Below, piece by piece: positions 9,027-19,028 of a DNA stretch of 64,000 nt (its first letter is position 1; each line of letters starts with the position of its first letter). The DNA comes from Pseudonocardia nematodicida (GTDB lineage Bacteria; Actinomycetota; Actinomycetes; Mycobacteriales; Pseudonocardiaceae): NCBI RefSeq assembly GCF_040105385.1, contig NZ_JBEDNQ010000010.1, forward strand, positions 124,001 to 188,000, read 5' to 3'. A model generated the notes under the pieces. The model was given only the letters and a program-made list of their open reading frames with translations, was not told the DNA's origin and searched no databases. A program made the position numbers and the translations under genes.

Positions 9027-9113
9027 CTTTTTGCCTTCCCCTTACCTTCGGCTGCCCCACCGCTGGACCCCGTCGCCCTACGGTGACTGTCACGCGACGA
9101 CAGCGGAGGCACC

Positions 9114-9566
9114 ATGCCCATCCCGGACCATGACCGGCCCGACGCCGCCGAACACGCCCGCGACCTCCTCTTCCTCGCGGTCGCCGGAGACGACGAGCTG
9201 GGTGGGCTCGGGTACGGGTTCGCCTCGGTCGTCGCGGCGGTGCCCGGCGCCGCGGAGCCGGATCCGGACGACGACCGGGACCTGCTGGTGCTGCAGTGGT
9301 CCGCGCCGATGCCCCGCGACCGGGGTCGGCGGTGCGTCCAGCGGGTGTGCCTGTCGATCGCCGGCCCCGCGGCCCGGCGCTCCCCCGCACTGGTCGCGTC
9401 GGCGCTGGGCCGGGCCGGCGAGGTGCTGCGCGAGTTCCCGGCACCCTCCCCGCTGATCCTCGGTGTCGGTCCGTCGCGGCCGCGGCTCTACCTCGGCGTC
9501 GAGGGGCGTCCGGTCACGACCGGCTTCGACGTCCTCACCCAGGGTTCCCCGGTCCCGGTCGCCTGA
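9114..9566 (+). CDS. Hypothetical protein, 150 aa
   Basis: A 150-residue acidic soluble protein of unknown family. It begins at ATG 9114 with GGAGG upstream. No membrane segment, signal peptide or catalytic motif is visible. Its last ~32 bp overlap the end of the convergent MFS gene. It is downstream of the two-component operon with an 87-bp gap, so it may be an independent unit. Confidence 0.65.
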   Translation: MPIPDHDRPDAAEHARDLLFLAVAGDDELGGLGYGFASVVAAVPGAAEPDPDDDRDLLVLQWSAPMPRDRGRRCVQRVCLSIAGPAARRSPALVASALGRAGEVLREFPAPSPLILGVGPSRPRLYLGVEGRPVTTGFDVLTQGSPVPVA

Positions 9567-10797
9567 CCGCGCCCCGCTGCCCACCCCGCAGGTCGCGCGC
9601 TCCCCACGCGGCCGCGACCCCGGCGACCAGCAGCACCCCGATCGCCCCGAGCACGACGAGCAGCGGGGCGGTCCAGCCGCCGGTGGCGCCGTACGCCGCT
9701 CCGAGCACGAACGGTCCGGCCGAGGCGACGGCGTACCCGCCGCCCTGCACGAGCGCGGACATCCGCCGGTTCTCGGTCAGGTCCCGGGCCCGCCGCACGA
9801 CGAGCGTGAAGATCACCGTGAGCCCGCCGCCCTGTGCCGCGCCGCTCAGCACGCACCAGACCGCCCACCACTCGGGGGCCAGGAGCAGTCCCAGCGGCAA
9901 CGGCGTCCAGGCCGCCGCGACCACCGCGACCGGCACCCACTCGGTGCGGCACCAGCGCAGCAGCAGCGGGACCCCGAGCGCCCCGCCGATCGCCGCGATC
10001 TGGAAGACCGACGCGCCCGCCCCGGCGGCCACCGCGGTCATCCCGAGCCGGTCGGCGAGCAGGGTCGGGAGCCACGCCGTCACGCCGTAGTAGGAGAAGG
10101 CCTGACCCGCGAAGGCGATCGTCAGTCCCCAGGTGACGGGCCGCCGCCACCACGTCCCGGCCGGGGACGGGCCGTGCGTCCCGTCGGTGCGCGCGGTACC
10201 GGGCAGCGTACGGGTCGCCCACCACCAGACGACGCCCGTGACGAGGACGAACCCGCTCCAGGCCGCCAGCGCGAGCCGCCAGTCGGTGGCCCCGGCGAGT
10301 GGCACGGTGGCCGACAGCGTGATCATCGATCCGACGTTCAGCGCGGCGGTGTACATCCCGAGCACCGGCCCGGCGCGCTCCGGGAGGTCGCGGCCGACGA
10401 TCACCGGCACCGCGACGTTGCCCACGGTCACCGCCGCGCCGATCAGCAGGGTCCCGGCCAGCGCCACCCCGAACCCGCCGGCGGACCGCAGGAGGACCCC
10501 CGCCGCGAGCACCGCCAGCGCCACCAGCACGCCCCGCCCGAGGCCGAGGCGGTCCAGCCACACCGACGCCAGCGGCGTCGCGAGGCCGAAGCACAGCACC
10601 GGCAGGCTGGTGAGCAGCCCGACGGTCGCCGCGTCGACACCGAGGTCGGCCCGCACCTGCTCGGTCACCGCGGACACGGCGACGATCGGACCGCGCAGGT
10701 TCAGCGCGAGCAGCAGGATCGCGCCGACGAGCAACGCCGGGGCGACGGCGGCGGCCCGGCCGGGCGGCGCGTGCGTGGTGGACACCGCGCCCATCAT
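9535..10797 (-). CDS. MFS transporter, CynX/NimT-like
   Basis: A 420-residue, ~12-TM major facilitator protein. TM1 carries the LALNLRGPIVAVS stretch (LNLR motif) typical of the CynX/NimT/YeaN cyanate and 2-nitroimidazole transporter group, usually exporters or anion carriers. The TM4-5 loop has LPERAGPVLGMYTAALNVGS. Start is placed at the first of two adjacent ATGs (10797); 10794 is equally possible and the ribosome site is weak. It is divergent from the enoyl-CoA hydratase at 10927. The substrate is not predictable from context. Confidence 0.88.
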   Translation of the reverse strand: MMGAVSTTHAPPGRAAAVAPALLVGAILLLALNLRGPIVAVSAVTEQVRADLGVDAATVGLLTSLPVLCFGLATPLASVWLDRLGLGRGVLVALAVLAAGVLLRSAGGFGVALAGTLLIGAAVTVGNVAVPVIVGRDLPERAGPVLGMYTAALNVGSMITLSATVPLAGATDWRLALAAWSGFVLVTGVVWWWATRTLPGTARTDGTHGPSPAGTWWRRPVTWGLTIAFAGQAFSYYGVTAWLPTLLADRLGMTAVAAGAGASVFQIAAIGGALGVPLLLRWCRTEWVPVAVVAAAWTPLPLGLLLAPEWWAVWCVLSGAAQGGGLTVIFTLVVRRARDLTENRRMSALVQGGGYAVASAGPFVLGAAYGATGGWTAPLLVVLGAIGVLLVAGVAAAWGARDLRGGQRGAVRRPGPGNPG

Positions 10798-10926
10798 GCG
10801 CCGCTCACCCCGGACACGGGCGGGTTCGTGAGCAATGACAACCCGGGCCTCCGTGGGTGCCGGAACGCCGCCACCGCGGGACGATCCACGACACGCCGGC
10901 GCCGCCGGCCCGGAAGGAGCCCGACC

Positions 10927-11733
<807 letters not shown>

Positions 11734-11776
11734 CGCCCCGCGCCTCCGCCTCCGGCGCTCCCGTCCGGTCCTCCCG

Positions 11777-11792
11777 CCGAGGTGTGCCTCGG
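11777..11792. terminator. Short hairpin after the enoyl-CoA hydratase
   Basis: CCGAGG and CCTCGG arms around a TGTG tetraloop. It lies 44 bp after the hydratase stop and could terminate it. Confidence 0.45.
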
Positions 11793-11843
11793 AGCGAGTC
11801 GCCGATCGTGCGACGCCCCGGTCGGCGCCGCCCGGCCGAGCCC

Positions 11844-11907
11844 CCGCCGAGATACGTCCGAGCGGGAATCGTCGATCTCCAGAACCCGCTGACGCGTATC
11901 TCGGCGG
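11844..11907. terminator. Long bulged hairpin between convergent genes
   Basis: Outer arms CCGCCGAGATACG (11844-11856) and CGTATCTCGGCGG (11895-11907) pair perfectly over 13 bp. A 4x4 internal bubble follows, then inner arms AGCGGG/CCCGCT pair over 6 bp around an 18-nt loop. It lies between the ends of two convergent genes and can act on both strands. No U tract is present. It shares the architecture of the hairpins at 33464 and 50966, though not their sequence. Confidence 0.6.
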
Positions 11908-11947
11908 TTCTCCCGCGCTCGGCCGGGCGCACCGTGCCGGCCCCGGG

Positions 11948-13657
11948 TCAGACCGCCGCGCCCAGGCCGGCCGCGTGGCGCGCCACGAGGTAGCCGAAGG
12001 TCAGCCCGGCACCGACCTGGCACCCGGCGCCCGGGTACTCCGACGCGGTCGGCGAGTGCGCGTCGCCGCCGCAGGCGTAGAGACCGGGGACGGGTGAGCC
12101 GCCGGCGTCGAGAGCCCGGCCGGTGGCGTCCGTCCGCACGCCGAGGGTGGTGGCCAACGGGGTGGGAACGACCGCGACGGCATGGAACGGCGCCGTCTCG
12201 ATCGGGCCCAGGTTCGGGTTCGGGGTGTTGCGCGGGTCGCCGTACTGGTGCCCGAACGGGCTCTGTCCCTTCCCGAACTCGGAGTCGACGCCGCTGCGCG
12301 CGGCCCGTCCGGCCGCGGCGACGGTGCGCTCCAGACCGTCCGGGTCGACGCCGATCGACGCGGCCAGCGCGGAGATCGTCGGCGCGGTGTGCAGGTAGCC
12401 CGCGCGCTCGTAGCGGCGCCGCAGCACCGCGGGCAGGTGCGGCCGGATCATCCCGAGGCCGTAGCGGTGCAGGGTGGCCGAGTCGAGCACCAGCCAGGCC
12501 GGCACCGTCGGGACGGACTTGTGCGAGTCGTACATCGCGCGGGTGAACCGGTGGTAGGACACCGACTCGTCGACGAACCGGTGCCCGTCCGCGTTCACCG
12601 CGGCGATGCCCGGCTTCGCCCGGTCCCAGATGTGCGGGAACACCGCGGTGGAACCGTCCCGGCGACGCGCGATCGAGCTCGGGAACCACATCGCGTTGTC
12701 GTCGCGCGGCTCACCGACCGCCGCACCCGCGGCACGGGCGAGCGCGAGGGTGTCGCCGGTGGCACCGTCGGCGGCCCGGGTGAACTGCGCGGTCGGCGAC
12801 GGCAGGTGCTCGGCCCGCAGCGCGGCGTCGGCCGGGAACCCGCCGGCGGCCAGCACGACTCCGCGGCGGGCGCCGATCCGGACCGGGCGCCCCTCCCGGG
12901 CGGCGACGACGCCGGTGACCCGGCCGTCGGCGTCGGTGATCAGTTCGGTGGCGGGGCTGAGGAACCACACCTGCCCGGACCGGCGGCGCAGCTGGTGCCA
13001 CAGGTTCGCGACCAGCGCGTTGCCCATCGCCAGCCGGGTGCCGCGGGGCCACCCGGCCGTCCGGTCCCGGGCCCAGCGCGCGCCGAGCCGCAGGGCGGTG
13101 GGGACCGCGCGGGGGGAGCCGTCGAGGAGGGTGAGCAGCTGGTTCACCTCGGGGCGGCGCACCATCATCGTCCCGCCGAACAGCGCGAACTCCGGCACCG
13201 GCGGGCGGATCCGGGCGAACCCGTCGCGGCCGAGCAGCCGGCCGTCGAAGGTGTGCGGTTCCAGGGCGCGCCCGACCCCGGAGCCGGCGACCTCGGGGTG
13301 GTAGTCGACCACGGTCTTCGAGTGCCAGAACCCGACGCCGAGCCGTTCCAGGTGGTCGATCGCCGCGGCCGCGTGGTCCAGATAGGACCGTCGCAGCGCC
13401 GGGTCGGCGCGGTCGCCGATGAGCGCGTCCATGTACCCGGCGGCGGCCTCACGGTCGGCCGCCGGGTCCTCCTGGTGCCGGTGCCCGGGCGCCCAGCAGG
13501 TGCCGGCCGAGTACGCCGTGGTCCCGCCGAGCCACCCGGTCTTCTCCAGCACCAGCACCGACAGCCCCTCGGCCGCCGCGACGACGGCGGCGCCGAGGCC
13601 CGCGGCGCCGGTGCCGACCACCACCAGGTCGGCCTCGTGGTCCCAGGTCTCGGTCAT
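11948..13657 (-). CDS. FAD-dependent oxidoreductase, KstD-like dehydrogenase (copy 1)
   Basis: A 569-residue flavoprotein of the fumarate reductase/3-ketosteroid-delta1-dehydrogenase superfamily, expected to insert a C=C bond next to a ketone and pass electrons to FAD. The dinucleotide fold is LVVVGTGAAGLGAAVVAAA near the N-terminus, followed by GGTTAYSAGTCWAPGH. The C-terminal SEYPGAGCQVGAGLTFGY keeps the Tyr and the Gly four residues on that activate the substrate ketone in KstD (Tyr487/Gly491 in the Rhodococcus enzyme). ATG 13657 overlaps the shikimate dehydrogenase stop (ATGA). It is the last gene of the operon starting at 17821. The substrate is unknown; a cyclic oxo acid from the shikimate/quinate side fits the neighbours. 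Confidence 0.88.
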   Translation of the reverse strand: MTETWDHEADLVVVGTGAAGLGAAVVAAAEGLSVLVLEKTGWLGGTTAYSAGTCWAPGHRHQEDPAADREAAAGYMDALIGDRADPALRRSYLDHAAAAIDHLERLGVGFWHSKTVVDYHPEVAGSGVGRALEPHTFDGRLLGRDGFARIRPPVPEFALFGGTMMVRRPEVNQLLTLLDGSPRAVPTALRLGARWARDRTAGWPRGTRLAMGNALVANLWHQLRRRSGQVWFLSPATELITDADGRVTGVVAAREGRPVRIGARRGVVLAAGGFPADAALRAEHLPSPTAQFTRAADGATGDTLALARAAGAAVGEPRDDNAMWFPSSIARRRDGSTAVFPHIWDRAKPGIAAVNADGHRFVDESVSYHRFTRAMYDSHKSVPTVPAWLVLDSATLHRYGLGMIRPHLPAVLRRRYERAGYLHTAPTISALAASIGVDPDGLERTVAAAGRAARSGVDSEFGKGQSPFGHQYGDPRNTPNPNLGPIETAPFHAVAVVPTPLATTLGVRTDATGRALDAGGSPVPGLYACGGDAHSPTASEYPGAGCQVGAGLTFGYLVARHAAGLGAAV

Positions 13658-14544
13658 CGGTTCCCCTTCAACAGCGCGGCGAGGTGCCGCCGCATCCGGT
13701 CCGGGTCCGGTGTGGACCCGGTGAGCAGCGCGATCGTGTCGGCGGCCTGGGCGACGAGCATCGCGCCGCCGTCGAGCACCCGGCAGCCGCGCGCGCGGGC
13801 CGCGGCGAGCAGGCCGGTCTCCAGCGGCCGGTAGACGACGTCGGCCACCCAGTGCCGCGCGGTCAGCGCGGCCGGGTCGAGTGGCAGGCCCCCAGGGTGT
13901 CCGGGCACGCCGTGTCCGGTCGTACCGTGCCCGGTCATGCCGATCGGGGTGGCGTTGACGATCCCGTCGGCCTCCGTGGCCGCGTCCGCGACCCGGTCGA
14001 CCGGGCCACCGCGCACCTCCGCACCGGGCAGCGCGGTGGACAGCCGTGCGGCGAGCGCGGCGGCGCGGTCCGGATCGGCGTCGACCACCTCGACCCGGGC
14101 TCCGGCGCCGGCCAGCGCGTAGGCGACCGCCGAGCCGGCGCCGCCCGCGCCGACCACGAGCACCCGGCGCAGCGCTACCCCGGGCAGCCCGTGCCGCAGC
14201 CCGGCCAGGAACCCGGAGTGGTCGGTGTTGTGCCCGGTCAGCCGTCCGTCGTGGACGGTGACGGTGTTGACCGCCCCCAGGCCGGCCGCGTCCGGGGACA
14301 GGTCGTCGAGCTGGGCGATCACGGCCTGTTTGGCCGGGTGCGTGACGTTGAACCCGGTGATCCCGGCGGCGTCGCGCAGGGTCCAGCCGTCGGGCAGGTC
14401 GTGGAGGTCGAGCAGCGTGTAGCGGTAGTCGAGTCCCAGTGCCGCGGCCTCGGTCTCGTGCAGCGCCGGGGACAGCGAGCCCCCGATGCCCGCCCCGACC
14501 AGCGCGATCCGGTGCGCGACCGCGGTCGCGGGACCGGCCGTCAC
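13654..14544 (-). CDS. Shikimate/quinate 5-dehydrogenase family protein
   Basis: A 296-residue AroE-family dehydrogenase, interconverting shikimate (or quinate) and the 3-dehydro compound with NAD(P). Seen: GGSLSPALHE (substrate Ser pair), the catalytic Lys in FNVTHPAKQAV, the Asn/Asp substrate contact in GHNTDHSGF, the nucleotide loop VVGAGGAGSAVAYAL and the C-terminal LDGGAMLVAQAA. The residue after the nucleotide-binding beta strand is Asp (VEVVDADPDR), which suggests NAD+ preference and so a catabolic direction. GTG 14544 overlaps the preceding stop. Its position inside a transport/catabolism operon argues against the biosynthetic aroE. Confidence 0.88.
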   Translation of the reverse strand: MTAGPATAVAHRIALVGAGIGGSLSPALHETEAAALGLDYRYTLLDLHDLPDGWTLRDAAGITGFNVTHPAKQAVIAQLDDLSPDAAGLGAVNTVTVHDGRLTGHNTDHSGFLAGLRHGLPGVALRRVLVVGAGGAGSAVAYALAGAGARVEVVDADPDRAAALAARLSTALPGAEVRGGPVDRVADAATEADGIVNATPIGMTGHGTTGHGVPGHPGGLPLDPAALTARHWVADVVYRPLETGLLAAARARGCRVLDGGAMLVAQAADTIALLTGSTPDPDRMRRHLAALLKGNR

Positions 14545-15383
14545 GGCGTCCCCCCGATCAGCGTCCGCACGGCGGCGAGCTGGTGCCGGGCCACCTCGAG
14601 GTCGCTCGTCCGGGCCTGCAGCACCGCGTCCGGGACCTCGACGCTCAGCGGTGTCCCCGGTGGCGCCGCGCCGACCAGCTCGGCGAGCGGCAGCTCGCCC
14701 TCCCCCACCGCGCGTCGCCGGGCCCGGGCCTCGATCTGGAGCACCGAGCCGTCGGCGGTCATGCCGAGCGGCAGCTCGGCGGGCAGGTCGAGGTGTTCGG
14801 GCGCCTCCCACGGGCCGTCGCAGAGCTGCAGGCAGGGCACCAGCGCCGGGTCGAGGGCGGCGACGTCGGCGACGGTGCTGCCGCCGCGCCGCACGTGCAG
14901 CGCGTCGACCAGCACGGCGATCCCGGCGGCGGTCGCGACCTCGGCGGCGTCGGCGACGGTGCGCACCGGCTGGTAGCTGATCGGCTCCAGGGTGGGCAGG
15001 ATGCCGTACGGGCGGGCGTCGGCGGCCAGCGCGGAGAGCGTGTCGACCAGCCGGGCCGGGTCGGTGTCGGTGCCGACGACGCTGAACGTGCGGGCGCCGA
15101 GCGCGGCCCCGGCGTCGAGCGCGGGCTTCCAGTCCGCCGGTCCGGTGTCCGGGCCGACGGTGAGGAACTCGATGTCGCGCACCTCGAGGCCGGTGTCGTC
15201 GAGCCGGCGCAGGGTCTCGGCCGACATCGGGGAGCCGGGCTGCATCGGGTACTGGTGCTCGCCGGCCGTCACCGCCTTCACCCGGACGCCGACGAAGTCG
15301 TACCCGGCCTCGGCGGCGACGGACACCAGGTCCGGCGGTGCCAGCCGGAGCAGGGTCAGGTGGGCGAGCCCGATCGGGGTCAT
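14541..15383 (-). CDS. Sugar phosphate isomerase/epimerase-like TIM-barrel protein
   Basis: A 280-residue protein of the xylose isomerase-like TIM-barrel (AP_endonuc_2) family, which includes hydroxypyruvate isomerase, inosose dehydratase and 3-dehydroshikimate dehydratase. Metal-ligand candidates appear in ILPTLEPISY (Glu), LVDALHVRRGG (Asp/His), LQLCDGPWE (Asp) and SVEVPDAVL (Glu). Because the next gene is a shikimate dehydrogenase and the operon starts with a shikimate-type transporter, dehydration of 3-dehydroshikimate to protocatechuate is a plausible role; this is inference. ATG 15383 is 24 bp from the Gfo/Idh stop. Confidence 0.78.
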   Translation of the reverse strand: MTPIGLAHLTLLRLAPPDLVSVAAEAGYDFVGVRVKAVTAGEHQYPMQPGSPMSAETLRRLDDTGLEVRDIEFLTVGPDTGPADWKPALDAGAALGARTFSVVGTDTDPARLVDTLSALAADARPYGILPTLEPISYQPVRTVADAAEVATAAGIAVLVDALHVRRGGSTVADVAALDPALVPCLQLCDGPWEAPEHLDLPAELPLGMTADGSVLQIEARARRRAVGEGELPLAELVGAAPPGTPLSVEVPDAVLQARTSDLEVARHQLAAVRTLIGGTP

Positions 15384-15407
15384 GCGGTGATCTCCTCCTG
15401 CACGGTC

Positions 15408-16460
15408 TCAGACCGGTTCGGGGCGGCCGGAGGCCGCCGAGGCGTAGAGCGCGGTGAGCATCGCCAGTGAGCGGGTCGCCTCCCGGCCGGTGACGGCGGG
15501 GTCGCGCCCGTCCCGGACGGCGGCGACGAAGTCGGCGACCTGCAGCGCGTGGAACGGGGCGAGCGCACCGTTGATCGCGGCCAGCTCGACGTCGGGCTCC
15601 AGGCCCTCGCCGTAGGGCGAGCCGGCCGCGGCCGCCCCGGGTACCGCCCACACGTCGAGCCGGGCCTCGGTGCCCTCCGGGTACTCCGAGAGCCCGACGG
15701 TGGCACCGTTCGATCCGGTGACCCGGATCCGGCAGCCGAGTCCCGGCGTCAGCCCGGTCGACATCGAGACCGTCGCCAACCCGCCGCCGGCGAACCGGAC
15801 GGTCGCCACCGCGGTGTCCTCGACCTCGATCGCGTCGGCGTGCTTGAACGTGGTGTGGGAGCAGGAGACCTCCACCGGGTCACCCATGAACCACTGCAGC
15901 AGGTCCAGGTAGTGCACGCCCTGGGTGGTCAGGACGCCGCCGCCGTCGGCGGCCCAGGTGCCGCGCCACGGGTCGGCGGTGTAGTACGACGAGTCGCGGT
16001 GCAGCAGGACGGCGACCTCTCCGAGCACCGGACGGCCCAGCGTGCCGTCGTCGATCGCCCGGCGGATCCGCTGCGCGGCCGGCCAGAACCGGCGCTGGAA
16101 CAGCACGCCGAGCCGGATCCCGGCGTCGTCGCAGGCGCGGACCATCCGCTGCGCGGCGGCCGGGTCGATCGCGATCGGCTTCTCGCACAGGACGTGCAGC
16201 CCGCGAGCGGCGGCCGCGGTCACGACCGCCTCGTGGGTGGGGTGCGGGGTGCAGACGCTGACCAGGTCGAGATCGAGGTCGAGCACGTCGTCGGCGCCGG
16301 CCGGGTCGGCCCCGAACCGGGCAGCGAGGGCGGCGGCCCGGCCGGGGTCGACGTCGGCGCAGGCGACCAGCTCGACGCCGGGGTGCCGGGCGTAGGCGGC
16401 GGCGTGGTTGCCGGCGACGTTGCCGCAGCCGATGACCGCCGCCCGCAGCGGACGGTTCAC
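15408..16460 (-). CDS. Gfo/Idh/MocA family oxidoreductase
   Basis: A 350-residue NAD(P)-dependent dehydrogenase of the glucose-fructose oxidoreductase/inositol dehydrogenase family. The Rossmann fingerprint is AAVIGCGNVAGNHAAAYA, with Asp ending the second strand (VACADVDPGR), and the catalytic Lys lies in HVLCEKPIA. The C-terminal domain has GGVLTTQGVHYLDLLQWFMG, where the His is the usual acid/base partner. Such enzymes oxidise a ring hydroxyl of cyclitols, sugars or sugar acids. GTG 16460 overlaps the MFS stop (GTGA). The substrate is probably what the MHS carrier upstream imports. Confidence 0.9.
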   Translation of the reverse strand: MNRPLRAAVIGCGNVAGNHAAAYARHPGVELVACADVDPGRAAALAARFGADPAGADDVLDLDLDLVSVCTPHPTHEAVVTAAAARGLHVLCEKPIAIDPAAAQRMVRACDDAGIRLGVLFQRRFWPAAQRIRRAIDDGTLGRPVLGEVAVLLHRDSSYYTADPWRGTWAADGGGVLTTQGVHYLDLLQWFMGDPVEVSCSHTTFKHADAIEVEDTAVATVRFAGGGLATVSMSTGLTPGLGCRIRVTGSNGATVGLSEYPEGTEARLDVWAVPGAAAAGSPYGEGLEPDVELAAINGALAPFHALQVADFVAAVRDGRDPAVTGREATRSLAMLTALYASAASGRPEPV

Positions 16461-17821
16461 CGGTCCGCCGGGGCCGGGCGCGGCGCGCCGAGCTCGGCGG
16501 TCGGGGTCCGGTAGGTCTCCGGGCCGAACAGCGTCGAGACCGCCGCGGCCAGCACGAACCCGCCGCAGAGCCAGGCCACCGGGACCCAGTTGGACGGGTC
16601 GCCCTGGGTCATGATCGAGGCGATCGCCGGGGTGAAGCCGGCGGCGAGCAGGCCGACCATCAGGCCGATCGCCATGCCGCTGTAGCGCACCGGGGCGGGG
16701 AACTGCTCCGGGAAGTAGGCCGGGTAGACGCCGTTCGGCGCCGCGTAGCAGATCCCGATCAGGATCACGCCGGACACGTAGATCCACGGCACGTTCCCGC
16801 TGCTGATCGCCTGGAAGAACACCGGCACCATGACGCCGACCCCGACCAGGCCGGTGATGAAGACCGGCTTGCGGCCGACCCGGTCGGCGATCATCCCGTA
16901 GACCGGCTGGCTGAGCACCGCGGCCATGTTCGCGACCGTGATCACCGCCAGCATGGTGGGCCGGGCGATGCCCGCGACGTTCGTGGCGAAGGCCAGCGCG
17001 AACACGTTGACGATCGTGTTGACCATGGCGAACGAGGCGCACACGGCGATCCGGATGACGGTGCCGGTGTGGTTGCGGAACAGCTCGACGATCGGGGCCT
17101 TGACCACCTCGTCGGACTCCTTGGCCTCCTCGAAGACCTCGGGCTCCTGCAGCGAGCGGCGCAGGAAGTACGCGACCAGGGTGACGACGATGCTCAGCCA
17201 GAACGGGATCCGCCAGCCCCAGGCCAGCAGCTGCTCCTCGGGGAGCGAGGCGATCGGGATGAAGACAAGGCTGGACAGCACGATCCCGAACATGATCCCG
17301 CTCATGACCCAGCTGGAGTAGAACGAGCGCTGGTTCTCCGGGGCGTGTTCCATGGTCAGCGAGCTGGCGCCGGGCGACTCGCCGCCGGCCGACAGGCCCT
17401 GCAGGAGTCGCAGCACGACCAGCAGGATCGGCGCGGCGATGCCGATCGAGTCGTAGGACGGCAGGCAGCCGATCAGGAACGTCGCGACGCCCATCAGGAT
17501 CAGCGTCGCCATCAGCGCGTTGCGCCGTCCGAACTTGTCCCCGAAGTGACCGAACAGGACCGCGCCGAGCGGACGGGCCACGTAGGCGACGCCGAGGGTG
17601 CTGATCGAGAGCAGCACGCCGGTCGCACCGGCGCCGGGGAAGAACACGGTGCCGAACACGAGCGCCGCGGCGGCGCCGTAGATGAAGAAGTCGTAGTACT
17701 CGAGAGCGCTGCCGAGGAAGCCGGAGATGGCGGCCTTCCTCGGCACGCTCCGGGAGTCCCCCGACGCACCCTTCGCGTCCCCGGGGTCCCCGACCTGCGG
17801 TGCCGATGCCGTGGCAGACAT
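16457..17821 (-). CDS. MHS-family MFS transporter (shikimate-transporter type)
   Basis: A 454-residue, 12-TM member of the metabolite:H+ symporter (MHS) family, which includes ShiA (shikimate), KgtP and ProP. Diagnostic segments: SALEYYDFFIYGAAAALVF in TM1, FGHFGDKFGRRNALM, LRLLQGLSAGGESPGASSL and the FALAFATNVAGI stretch in TM8. The N-terminal ~45 residues are polar and cytoplasmic. ATG 17821 has AGGAG upstream and avoids an Arg-rich leader. It heads the five-gene minus-strand operon running to 11948. A LysR motif lies upstream at 17922. Confidence 0.92.
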   Translation of the reverse strand: MSATASAPQVGDPGDAKGASGDSRSVPRKAAISGFLGSALEYYDFFIYGAAAALVFGTVFFPGAGATGVLLSISTLGVAYVARPLGAVLFGHFGDKFGRRNALMATLILMGVATFLIGCLPSYDSIGIAAPILLVVLRLLQGLSAGGESPGASSLTMEHAPENQRSFYSSWVMSGIMFGIVLSSLVFIPIASLPEEQLLAWGWRIPFWLSIVVTLVAYFLRRSLQEPEVFEEAKESDEVVKAPIVELFRNHTGTVIRIAVCASFAMVNTIVNVFALAFATNVAGIARPTMLAVITVANMAAVLSQPVYGMIADRVGRKPVFITGLVGVGVMVPVFFQAISSGNVPWIYVSGVILIGICYAAPNGVYPAYFPEQFPAPVRYSGMAIGLMVGLLAAGFTPAIASIMTQGDPSNWVPVAWLCGGFVLAAAVSTLFGPETYRTPTAELGAPRPAPADR

Positions 17822-17921
17822 GGCGCTCCTTTCGAACCGGCGTCGTCGACGGCGCTCCGCCGTGGCCGGACGGCCGGTGGGGAGCGAACTCGGAGGAGCA
17901 TGACGGCCGGGACTCTGCATC

Positions 17922-17948
17922 GTCCAATACTTGGTCGAACTCAGACCA
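17922..17948 (-). promoter_or_regulatory. Candidate LysR binding region upstream of the MHS operon
   Basis: On the minus strand this contains GTATTGGAC (17922-17930), which also occurs upstream of the YciI/ADH/FAD operon at 22134-22142. A TGGTC/GACCA inverted repeat with T-N11-A-like spacing lies beside it at 17932-17948. Two paralogous LysR genes flank these sites. Confidence 0.45.
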
Positions 17949-17977
17949 TGTACTACCCGCACTCAATGCGGCGCCGG

Positions 17978-18871
17978 TCACTCCGGGGTGGGGAGTACCT
18001 CCTCGGCGACGTCGAGCACGGCCCGCAGCACCTGCGACGGGTCGTCGGCCCGCCAGGCGATCGCGTGCTGCATGTGCACCGACTCGTCGCGCAGCGGCCG
18101 GTAGACCGCCCCCGGCGGCACGACCATCTCGATGCTCGAGGTCATCAGCGCGACCCCGACGCCGGCCGACACCAGGGTCAGGATGAGGAACGGGTCGCTG
18201 GTCTCCTGCACGACCTCCGGCCGGAACCCGGCCCGGGCGCAGGCCTCCACGGCGAGCCGCTGCAGCGCCGACCCGGCCGAGACCGGGGTCGAGACGAACG
18301 GATCACCGGACAGGTCGGCCAGATCGATCTCCGGCCGCCCGGCGAGCGGGTGGTCGACCGGCAGCACGACCCCGAGGGGCTCCCGGGCGACCAGCCGGCT
18401 CGCCAGCGGCGACGGGTCGATCGGCAGCCCGACGAAGGCGATGTCCAGCTCGCCCCGCTCGACCTGCACGACACCGCCGTCGGTCATCACCCGGCCGGTC
18501 AGCGCCAGCGTGATGCCGGGGTAGCGGGCCCGCACCGCGCGGGTGAGCGGCGAGAGGGTGTGGTGGTTCAGCGCGCCGGAGAAGCCGATCGCGACCGTGC
18601 CGTGCACCAGGCCGTCGACGGCCCGGGCCGCCTCGCGCCCCAGCTCCAGCTCGCCGAACGCGCGGCGGACGTGCGGCAGCAGCGCGTGGCCGGCGGGAGT
18701 GAGCGCGACGCTGCGGGTGCTGCGGTCGAACAGCGACGTGTCGAGCTCGCGCTCCAGCCGGCGGACCGTCTGGCTCAGCGGCGACTGCGCGATGCCGAGC
18801 CGGTCGGCCGCGCGGCCGAAGTGCAGTTCCTCGGCGACGGCGACGAACGCCTCCAGCCAGCGGAGCTCCAC
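17978..18871 (-). CDS. LysR-family transcriptional regulator (copy 1)
   Basis: A 297-residue LTTR. The HTH at about 1-60 has AVAEELHFGRAADRLGIAQSPLSQTVRRLE, and the co-inducer domain follows (VAIGFSGALNHHTLSPL, DIAFVGLPID, VSAGVGVALM). It belongs to the BenM/CatR-like aromatic-acid group by the SPLSQ(T)VRRLE and FxGxxxAVxxxH-like pattern. The start is GTG 18871, with GGAGGGGAGAT upstream. It is divergent from the KstD-like gene at 19029 and followed in the same direction by the MHS operon, so it can control both. It is clearly paralogous to the LysR gene at 21216. Confidence 0.93.
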   Translation of the reverse strand: MELRWLEAFVAVAEELHFGRAADRLGIAQSPLSQTVRRLERELDTSLFDRSTRSVALTPAGHALLPHVRRAFGELELGREAARAVDGLVHGTVAIGFSGALNHHTLSPLTRAVRARYPGITLALTGRVMTDGGVVQVERGELDIAFVGLPIDPSPLASRLVAREPLGVVLPVDHPLAGRPEIDLADLSGDPFVSTPVSAGSALQRLAVEACARAGFRPEVVQETSDPFLILTLVSAGVGVALMTSSIEMVVPPGAVYRPLRDESVHMQHAIAWRADDPSQVLRAVLDVAEEVLPTPE

Positions 18872-18919
18872 GACGATCTCCCCTCCGGCACGCGGGACTT
18901 GCGCGACCCCCGGCCGTCA

Positions 18920-18955
18920 TATAGTCATTGCTGACACTCATTGAGGAACTGATTG
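18920..18955. promoter_or_regulatory. Divergent promoter region with TCATTG repeats
   Basis: TCATTG at 18925 and 18938 and TGATTG at 18950 recur with 13- and 12-bp spacing on one face of the helix. A TATAGT hexamer lies at 18920-18925. The region is between LysR copy 1 and the KstD-like gene and is unusually AT-rich for this window. The likely ligand is the LysR protein. Confidence 0.4.
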
Positions 18956-19028
18956 TCCATCGATTCTTACACAGTCAGAGCGTGCGCGACACACAGTGCG
19001 CGTGCCGGGGTCAGGGAGGACCAGCGTC

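Noticed and set aside
13654..14544. Biosynthetic aroE
   Set aside because: Embedded by overlaps in a transporter/catabolic operon and with an NAD-type Asp; a catabolic dehydrogenase is more likely, so no aroE symbol was given.
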